A DNA stretch of 18,239 nucleotides from the NCBI GenBank assembly GCA_022710665.1, contig JAKLGN010000009.1, forward strand, positions 1 through 18,239, in the 5' to 3' direction. Both the position numbers and the translations under genes were made by a program. Of this stretch, positions 12,973 through 18,239 are shown piece by piece. Source of the stretch: Methanoregula sp. Lineage in GTDB: Archaea; Halobacteriota; Methanomicrobia; Methanomicrobiales; Methanospirillaceae. Each line of letters starts with the position of its first letter. Position 1 is the stretch's first letter. Under the pieces are notes generated by a model that was not told where the DNA came from, searched no databases, and was given only the letters and a program-made list of their open reading frames with translations.

Positions 12973-14367
12973 ATGCCACCAGTAAAAACGGGAAAGACCG
13001 TACTTTTTATCGCGATCCTGGCCGGGTTCCTGACACCATTTGACCTCTCGGCAGTCAATATCGCACTCCCGTCCCTTGCACGGGAGTTTTCCATGGATGC
13101 TCTCCAGATGGGATGGGTATCGACAGCTTACCTGCTCGCATCAGCGGTCTTCCTCGTCCCCTTTGGCCGAATCGCGGATATCTACGGGCGCAAACGGGTA
13201 TTTGCCACCGGCATCTCACTATTTACCCTTGCATCTTTCCTGATGATCATGGCACCGTCAGCCCTGGCTGTGATCCTGCTCCGGGTCCTCCAGGGGTTCG
13301 GGAGCGCGATGATCTTCGGTACCGCGGTTGCTATCCTCACTACCGTGACTCCCCCGCAGCAACGGGGAAAAGCCCTGGGGATTTATACCACCGCGGTCTA
13401 TCTCGGCCTCTCAATGGGGCCGTTTCTTGGCGGGATCCTGACCGCTCTTTTCGGCTGGCGGAGCATCTTTGCCGTCAACATTCCCATCGGGCTGTTTGCT
13501 GTAGCGCTGATCCTCTTGTTCCTGGAAGGGGAATGGGCTGACTGCAGGGGTGAGATGTTCGATCTTGGGGGAGCGATCCAGTACGGCCTGACTCTCACCT
13601 GTGTGATGTACGGCTTCTCCCTCCTGCCCGGGCGCGAGGGCTTCATTCTTGTCATCGCCGGTATGGTAATGCTTGCGGTCTTCATTGCCCGGGAGCTCCG
13701 CATCCGGTATCCCCTCTGGAATATCCGACAGTTCTCAACTAACCGGGTCTTTCTCTTCTCCAATATGGCAGCACTGGTCAATTACGGAGCCACATTTGCG
13801 GTCACGTTCTTTTTGAGTTTGTACCTGCAGTATATCAAGGGGTTCTCTCCGGAATATGCCGGCACGGTCCTTGTGGTTCAGCCGGTGGTCATGGCACTGG
13901 TATCACCGGCAGCAGGTCGTTTCTCGGACCGGGTTGACCCGGGGAAGATCGCATCCATGGGCATGGGTATGACCGCACTGGGCCTTTTCTTCCTTATATT
14001 TATTGGATACGATACTTCGCTTGTGGTATTGATTGCTATCCTCATCGTTCTCGGTATAGGTCTTGGGTTCTTCTCATCGCCAAACACCAATGCTATCATG
14101 GGCTCCGTGGAAAGGAACTATTACGGTGTGGCCTCCGGGACGCTGGGGACCATGCGACTTGTCGGGCAGATGCTTTCCATGGGAATAGCGATGATGGTTC
14201 TTGCCCTCTTTGTCGGTAATGTCCAGATCACACCGGACCTCTTTCCCGCATTCCTTGAGGGTATGAAGGTCGCGATGGCAGCCTCTGCCGTACTGTGTAT
14301 CGCCGGCATCTTCTTCTCGCTGGTCAGGTACGAGAAACCTACGGAATCCGACGGGTGCCCGCGCTGA
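12973..14367 (+). CDS. MFS drug exporter, DHA2 (14-helix) type
   Basis: The protein has 464 residues and is a proton-driven multidrug or metabolite exporter of the major facilitator superfamily. TM1 carries the DHA2-type motif FDLSAVNIALPSLAREF (Asp24). Motif A is GRIADIYGRKR (about 65-75), motif B RVLQGFGSAMI (about 103-113), and motif C GLSMGPFLGGIL (about 143-154), characteristic of antiporters. Fourteen membrane segments can be counted with reasonable confidence. The hydrophilic C-terminus is short (RYEKPTESDGCPR). The ATG at 12973 is the first start before the TM1 region; only a weak GGG precedes it. It follows the winged-helix regulator on the same strand, the usual arrangement of a locally controlled exporter. 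Substrate unknown. It converges on the UPF0173 gene with 129 bases between them. Confidence 0.92.
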   Translation: MPPVKTGKTVLFIAILAGFLTPFDLSAVNIALPSLAREFSMDALQMGWVSTAYLLASAVFLVPFGRIADIYGRKRVFATGISLFTLASFLMIMAPSALAVILLRVLQGFGSAMIFGTAVAILTTVTPPQQRGKALGIYTTAVYLGLSMGPFLGGILTALFGWRSIFAVNIPIGLFAVALILLFLEGEWADCRGEMFDLGGAIQYGLTLTCVMYGFSLLPGREGFILVIAGMVMLAVFIARELRIRYPLWNIRQFSTNRVFLFSNMAALVNYGATFAVTFFLSLYLQYIKGFSPEYAGTVLVVQPVVMALVSPAAGRFSDRVDPGKIASMGMGMTALGLFFLIFIGYDTSLVVLIAILIVLGIGLGFFSSPNTNAIMGSVERNYYGVASGTLGTMRLVGQMLSMGIAMMVLALFVGNVQITPDLFPAFLEGMKVAMAASAVLCIAGIFFSLVRYEKPTESDGCPR

Positions 14368-14496
14368 TCCATCACCTCCTATCACAACGGGGTTTGGAGT
14401 GTGGCATACCGCCGTCCCGCATTAATTCCCTGGTTGCCAAGCAACCCGGACCAGCAGGGAACAAAATTCTTTGTACGACCACGCGGGACAATGAAA

Positions 14497-15159
14497 TCAC
14501 AGGACAATTTCCATACTCTCTCCGGGCCGGAGCACCCTGACGGTGATGTCGGTTGTCCGCTCCAAAGCCGTTTTCAGCGAGAGTGGATCGGCCGTGATCT
14601 TGTCCCAGGTGTTGTAGTGAATAGGGATGAGCGTCCTTGCACCGATGAAATTTGCCGCTATCATCGCTTCCGCCACGCCCATGGTGTACCGCCCGCCTAT
14701 AGGCAGGAGCGCCACGTCAGGGTGGTAGAGTTCCCCGATAAGTTTCATGTCCGAGAAGAGCCCGGTATCTCCTGCATGGTAGACCTTCACCCCATCCATG
14801 CCGATGACAAAACCCGCCGCGGCTCCTCCTGAAAACCCGGGACCTGCTTCCTCGATGAACGTGGAATGCAAAGCAGGCGTCATCGTGAAGGAAACGCCAT
14901 CCACCGTTATCGTCCCGCCGATGTTCATTCCTTCAACAGCAAGGCCTTTTGATTTAAGATACCGGGCAATCTCGGTGATTGCCACCGTCTTTTTATGGAT
15001 GGGGACCGCTTCACCCATATGATCCTCATGTCCATGGGTGACGGCAATGATATCTGCTTCGGTTCCCGCGACACTGCCCCCTTCTATGAATGGATCGATA
15101 AGAATTTTCTGCGAACCGGAGAGGAGAACACAGGAGTGACCAAGCCAGGTGAGTTGCAT
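14497..15159 (-). CDS. Metal-dependent hydrolase, UPF0173 family (metallo-beta-lactamase fold)
   Basis: The protein has 220 residues, near the family's usual length. It opens with MQLTWLGHSCVLL and the strand-loop ILIDPFI. The metal motif HXHXDH is His42, His44, Asp46 and His47 (THGHEDH). Further ligands are probably His98 (ALHSTF), Asp131 (HAGDTG) and His181 (IPIHYNTW). These bind two metal ions, so a hydrolytic function is expected; the substrate of UPF0173 proteins is not established. ATG 15159 begins right at the conserved N-terminus. No Shine-Dalgarno sequence precedes it, which suggests a leaderless or very short-leader message. No signal peptide, so cytoplasmic. Repeat copy C ends about 110 bases upstream in the same orientation. 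Confidence 0.93.
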   Translation of the reverse strand: MQLTWLGHSCVLLSGSQKILIDPFIEGGSVAGTEADIIAVTHGHEDHMGEAVPIHKKTVAITEIARYLKSKGLAVEGMNIGGTITVDGVSFTMTPALHSTFIEEAGPGFSGGAAAGFVIGMDGVKVYHAGDTGLFSDMKLIGELYHPDVALLPIGGRYTMGVAEAMIAANFIGARTLIPIHYNTWDKITADPLSLKTALERTTDITVRVLRPGESMEIVL

Positions 15160-15268
15160 ATATGCAGATAAGGCTGCAATTGGATGAAATTTTTCATTTT
15201 ATTGGAGGTTGCCTCACAGAAAACAAAACGAGAAAAATCAGCTCTGTAGAAACGGGCATGAACTGATC

Positions 15269-15428
15269 TGGTTCGCACCCGAACGATGAAAAATTCATTT
15301 TCTCTGGAGAGGGATGAGTGCTCCCCGCTTCAGGGTCCCTCGCGGGGCACGGCAGGGCAGGTTTGGTTTTTAAAAAAAAGGAGGTGATGCCGCCGCACCC
15401 TTCGGGGCGGCGGCCGTGCATCATAACC
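15269..15428 (-). repeat. Structured repeat, copy C
   Basis: This minus-strand copy is related to A and B. Its outer stem is a perfect 7-bp CCGCCGC/GCGGCGG (plus-strand positions 15407-15413 and 15390-15396) capped by CCC-GAA-GGG. The 5' arm of the middle stem is lost. The blocks TGCCGTGCCCCGCGA and ACCCTGAAGCGGGGAGC match copy B position for position. The 3' block TTCATCGTTCGGGTGCGAAC closes into a perfect 5-bp hairpin GTTCG-GGTG-CGAAC (15271-15284). It ends about 110 bases before the UPF0173 start in the same direction. Confidence 0.65.
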
Positions 15429-15722
15429 GTGGTATGGAGGCATCAGCACCATCATGATATCATTTCGGGTTTTTCACGGGAAATCATCGGATAGACGTTC
15501 CCGGGGGCTTTTGCTCACGTCCTGCCCCGGGTGCTGTGGCACCCCACGCATTGTGATAATCTCTCGAGAAGGTATTTTCGCTATCCTAATAGAAAAGAGG
15601 AAAATCCTGTCGCAATGCCCCCTATGGGGCAGGGTGGCACAAGGGGGTCGGTCATCGGGAGAAAATGAGGTTTTCTCAAGGATCCGTAAAATCCCAGCCA
15701 GTTCCCCGATCAGATCAGAAAC

Positions 15723-15764
15723 AAAAAAAATTCCGCCATAATGGAATGCCGTAATGCAAAAAAA
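15723..15764 (-). terminator. Hairpin plus T-run terminator
   Basis: On the minus strand, ATTCC/GGAAT (15743-15747 and 15730-15734) forms a 5-bp stem with an 8-base loop and is followed by a run of T (A run 15723-15730). A further run of eight T lies at 15757-15764, just before the hairpin. It sits about 30-65 bases past the stop of the helix-turn-helix gene at 15792. Confidence 0.65.
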
Positions 15765-15791
15765 AGAGCGTGATTGGGTAAGTGTTTTCCC

Positions 15792-16400
15792 TTATGTCAC
15801 GTCTATCATTTCAGCTTCTGTGATATCGATGGAGTCCCCAAGGCTGTTGTCCGTGGCGCTCCTTGTCATCTGCTCGGAAAGATCACGATCTTCCATGACG
15901 TCGCGGATCCGGTCGATATAGGGATCGATGGTCGGGTCTTCCTGTTCCTCGATCACGTGCCGGTATTCACGGAGGGTTGAAGGACTGACCCCGAGTTCCT
16001 CGGAGACTTCCTTCAGGGTCTTGCCGGAATTGATGAGGTCTTCCATCTTCTCCTTATCGAAGGGCATCTTGAAGTCAAGCTCCCGGAAGAGTTTGAGTCT
16101 CACCCGTGCCCGTGCAACCGTCTTTGACAATTTCTCGTCACCGAGTTCCCGGGCGATCTCGGTATCGTTCTTTCCAACATAGAACGAGGTTACGAGTTTT
16201 GCAAGCTGGATCGGTTTTAAGGAGGTCTTGAAGATTCCCTGTTCCGTGATCTCTCTCATGACGAGCGCGACTTCGCGTTCAATCGCGTCGCTGTCTCTTA
16301 AGGTACCATGGATATTTTTCATTGGTTCAACAATTTTGGTCTTTCCCGACATGGTACTGAAGAGTTTCAGAAGCTGGGTCTTTCGTTTGTCTTCGGTCAT
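15792..16400 (-). CDS. Helix-turn-helix DNA-binding protein, two HTH-like segments
   Basis: The protein has 202 residues from the ATG at 16400. It is soluble, highly charged and without cysteines or membrane segments. One HTH-like segment covers about 85-115 (GKNDTEIARELGDEKLSKTVARAR) and a second about 125-150 (LINSGKTLKEVSEELGVSPSTLREYR). The second resembles sigma-70 region 4-like or response-regulator-type HTHs. The acidic tail is rich in Asp, Glu and Ile. It is probably a DNA-binding regulator conserved among methanogens; I do not know a name. A TATA-like GTATATCC (16423-16430, minus strand) lies about 27 bases before the ATG, so the message is probably leaderless. Upstream in-frame codons to 16478 would precede the promoter and are rejected. 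It is transcribed away from glycyl-tRNA synthetase. Confidence 0.8.
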   Translation of the reverse strand: MTEDKRKTQLLKLFSTMSGKTKIVEPMKNIHGTLRDSDAIEREVALVMREITEQGIFKTSLKPIQLAKLVTSFYVGKNDTEIARELGDEKLSKTVARARVRLKLFRELDFKMPFDKEKMEDLINSGKTLKEVSEELGVSPSTLREYRHVIEEQEDPTIDPYIDRIRDVMEDRDLSEQMTRSATDNSLGDSIDITEAEMIDVT

Positions 16401-16422
16401 TGCAAACCCCGTATTGGGATTA

Positions 16423-16430
16423 GGATATAC
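16423..16430 (-). promoter_or_regulatory. TATA box of the helix-turn-helix gene
   Basis: GTATATCC on the minus strand, centred about 27 bases before the ATG at 16400, places the transcript start at or next to the start codon. This fits a leaderless archaeal message and helps to choose the start. Confidence 0.45.
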
Positions 16431-16682
16431 AATACTTCGTCTACTATTTAATGCTATCTTTATGCCTCGTTTGACCAAAAGGACTTTAAAACACTGTTTA
16501 AAAGGTGTGGGTGCTGATTATTTTTTCTGGCAGATCCGATCGATTTTTTCCTGATTTCTCAAACACGGTCTGCACCGGATATGACAATGAGGGAAAAAAC
16601 ATCCCATCGTGCAGGGTCTGATGAGAGTCTTTTTGTCGATGAGTCGCCCTACATTACTAGATACAGTTGAATCGTGATCATT

Positions 16683-18239
16683 ATGAGTGATGTTTTTGAG
16701 AACGTGATGGATCTTGCCAAACGCAGGGGTTTTATCTGGCCGACCTCCGAATGTTACGGTGCCGTGGCGGGTTTCATCGATTACGGACCGCTGGGCGCGA
16801 TGATGAAGCGGCGGATAGAGGATATCTGGCGGGAATTTTATGTAATCAGAGAGGGATACTACGAGATTGAGTGCCCCACGATTGCCCAGGAGGCCGTTTT
16901 TATTGCCTCGGGCCATGTGGCGGGATTTGCCGACAAGATGTGCCAGTGCCCTCACTGCAGGGAGTACCTCCGTGCTGACCATGTCGCGGAAGGAAGCAGG
17001 ATAAAAAACGCTTCCACCATGAAGAACGAGGAGCTTGCAGCTGCACTCGTTGGCTGCGCATGTCTGGCCTGTGGGGAAGTGCTCGGTCCCGTTGAGGTCT
17101 TCCAGTTTAATCTGATGTTCAAGACGATGATAGGTCCCGGATCACAGAGAACCGGGTACCTCCGCCCCGAAACTGCGCAGGGTATGTTTGTTGATTTTGC
17201 CCGCCTGCTCAGGTTCTACCGTGACAAACTGCCCTTCGGTGCCGTGCAGATAGGCAAGTCCTACCGGAACGAGATCTCACCCCGGCAGGGAATGATCCGG
17301 CTCCGCGAATTCACACAGGCCGAAGCCGAAATCTTTGTCCACCCGGACGAGAAGAACCGGCACCCGAACTTCAGCAGGTACGCCGGTTACCGGATGCCGC
17401 TTCTCACAGCGGACCGGCAACTGAAAGACGAGGCGCCCGTCACTCTTTCGATGAGGGAGGCCGTAGACAAGGGTGTGATCGCCAACGAATATGTAGCGTA
17501 TTACGTGGCATTAACCCATGACCTCCTGATCACCATCGGGATCAAACCGGACCGTCTCCGGTTCCGCCAGCACCTTCCCGACGAGCTGGCCCACTATGCC
17601 AACGACTGCTGGGACGCCGAGATCCGCTCCGGCAGGTTCGGGTGGGTTGAGACAGTCGGTATTGCAGACCGTACGGACTATGATCTCAATGCCCATGCGA
17701 AAGTGAGCGGCACACCGATGACGGTCTTCATCCAGTACGATGAGCCGAAAAAAGTCCCGCAACGCCGCATCATCCCCAACATGAGTGTCCTTGGAAAACA
17801 GTACCGAACAAAAGCAAAGGCGATCTTTGCCGAGCTGGAAACGGCAATACCCGGTAAAAACGGCGTGGATGTCGAAATTGAGGGTGAGAAGATCCATATC
17901 CCGGCGGACCTCTATGAGGTGCGGGACGAGGTTGTTGATGTGCGGGGAGAGGATATCGTACCGCATGTGATAGAACCCTCGTATGGTATCGACCGCATGT
18001 GTTACGGGGTACTTGAACAGGCTTACGATGAGGATACCGCAGACGGTGAAAAGCGAACGGTCATGCGGTTTTCCCCGAAGGTCGCCCCTGTTCAGGTAGC
18101 GGTCTTCCCGCTGATGAGCCGGGATGGCCTCGACACCATTGCACGTGATATCACCATCACCCTCCACAAAAAGGGCATCCTTGCGGAATACGATGACAGC
18201 GGCGCTATAGGCCGGCGCTACCGCCGCCAGGATGAGATC
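16683..18239 (+). CDS. glyS: Glycyl-tRNA synthetase, archaeal homodimeric type (3' end cut off)
   Basis: The first 519 codons are present and the frame is open at the window edge; the full enzyme is usually somewhat longer. This class II synthetase charges tRNA-Gly. The N-terminus DLAKRRGFIWPTSECYGAVAG and IDYGPLG are typical. A cysteine-rich insertion (Cys87, 89, 92 and Cys125, 127, 130) probably binds zinc. RPETAQGMF (161-169) is the glycine-recognition region. Motif 2 is SYRNEISPRQGMIRLREF (193-210). Motif 3 is PSYGIDRM (from 432). The anticodon-binding domain begins near 460 (KVAPVQVAVFPLM). GTGATC (16674-16679) just before the ATG is complementary to the 16S 3' end. Start ATG 16683 gives the family's N-terminus. 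It is divergent from the helix-turn-helix gene across a 282-base spacer with no other gene. Confidence 0.96.
   Translation, partial: MSDVFENVMDLAKRRGFIWPTSECYGAVAGFIDYGPLGAMMKRRIEDIWREFYVIREGYYEIECPTIAQEAVFIASGHVAGFADKMCQCPHCREYLRADHVAEGSRIKNASTMKNEELAAALVGCACLACGEVLGPVEVFQFNLMFKTMIGPGSQRTGYLRPETAQGMFVDFARLLRFYRDKLPFGAVQIGKSYRNEISPRQGMIRLREFTQAEAEIFVHPDEKNRHPNFSRYAGYRMPLLTADRQLKDEAPVTLSMREAVDKGVIANEYVAYYVALTHDLLITIGIKPDRLRFRQHLPDELAHYANDCWDAEIRSGRFGWVETVGIADRTDYDLNAHAKVSGTPMTVFIQYDEPKKVPQRRIIPNMSVLGKQYRTKAKAIFAELETAIPGKNGVDVEIEGEKIHIPADLYEVRDEVVDVRGEDIVPHVIEPSYGIDRMCYGVLEQAYDEDTADGEKRTVMRFSPKVAPVQVAVFPLMSRDGLDTIARDITITLHKKGILAEYDDSGAIGRRYRRQDEI

Larger units (their letters stand above)
15160..15791. 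other. 630-bp intergenic region with repeat copy C and further hairpins
   Basis: This region contains repeat copy C (15269-15428), a perfect 6-bp hairpin GGGTGC/GCACCC with loop TGTG (15529-15544), a second perfect hairpin TGCCCC/GGGGCA with loop CTAT (15616-15631) and the terminator of the gene to the right (15723-15747). No open frame here looks like a gene; those found overlap the GC-rich hairpins. Confidence 0.6.

Noticed and set aside
15194..15424. Leftward 76-residue frame
   Set aside because: It lies on repeat copy C and uses GC-rich hairpin sequence; no ribosome binding site and no family.
17511..18167. Leftward 218-residue frame
   Set aside because: It is antisense to glycyl-tRNA synthetase, whose motifs are clear; a high-GC shadow frame. 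The same applies to the 154-residue frame at 16518-16982.
1..18239. CRISPR array, tRNA or rRNA genes, intact insertion sequence
   Set aside because: No regularly spaced direct repeats, no cloverleaf with a GGTTCRA T-loop and no transposase-like protein were found on either strand by eye.

Overview
The window looks like a chromosomal segment of a methanogenic archaeon of the order Methanomicrobiales, close to Methanoregula; this is inferred from gene content and style, not from a search. Supporting signs are an archaeal-type glycyl-tRNA synthetase, a form III (archaeal) RuBisCO, a UPF0173 metallo-hydrolase, a PEGA-domain surface protein, TATA-type promoters, oligo-T terminators and several starts with little or no Shine-Dalgarno sequence. 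Genes are fairly GC-rich; the long spacers are AT-rich.

Left part (1-5450). A truncated membrane-protein gene enters at the left edge on the minus strand. Next is a tight six-gene minus-strand operon read from 5161 down to 452: an ArsR-type regulator fused to a flavodoxin domain and carrying an N-terminal CX2CX2CX3C motif, a stand-alone flavodoxin, two tandem flavodoxin/2[4Fe-4S] (EFR1-type) proteins, a four- to five-helix membrane protein and a radical SAM enzyme. Four successive junctions are 4-base start/stop overlaps and the fifth is a 4-base gap. A perfect 9-bp inverted repeat covers the TATA region in front of the regulator. I read this as a self-regulated, flavin- and Fe-S-based electron-transfer cassette that may feed a membrane or radical SAM step. 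It is the best candidate for an undescribed system here. A small 64-residue protein gene lies just upstream.

Middle (5450-10830). A 1.2-kb AT-rich spacer leads to a GNAT acetyltransferase gene that looks worn at both ends. Then come a complete form III RuBisCO (minus), a second 1-kb spacer and an alpha/beta-hydrolase (lipase-like) gene (plus). Two copies of a GC-rich, hairpin-forming repeat of about 175 nt lie in the two spacers, and a third copy lies near 15.3 kb on the other strand. Their reading frames are not conserved but their hairpins are, so they look like a structured RNA or a non-coding mobile repeat. A ~197-bp segment with perfect 11-bp terminal inverted repeats abuts the RuBisCO stop codon.

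Right part (10800-18239). This holds a small two-helix membrane protein and a PEGA surface protein (minus), a winged-helix regulator followed by a 14-helix-type MFS exporter (plus), a UPF0173 hydrolase (minus), a spacer with repeat copy C and more hairpins, a conserved-looking helix-turn-helix protein of 202 residues (minus, probably leaderless, with a hairpin/T-run terminator) and the first 519 codons of glycyl-tRNA synthetase (plus), cut by the right edge. No tRNA, rRNA, CRISPR array or intact insertion sequence was seen.
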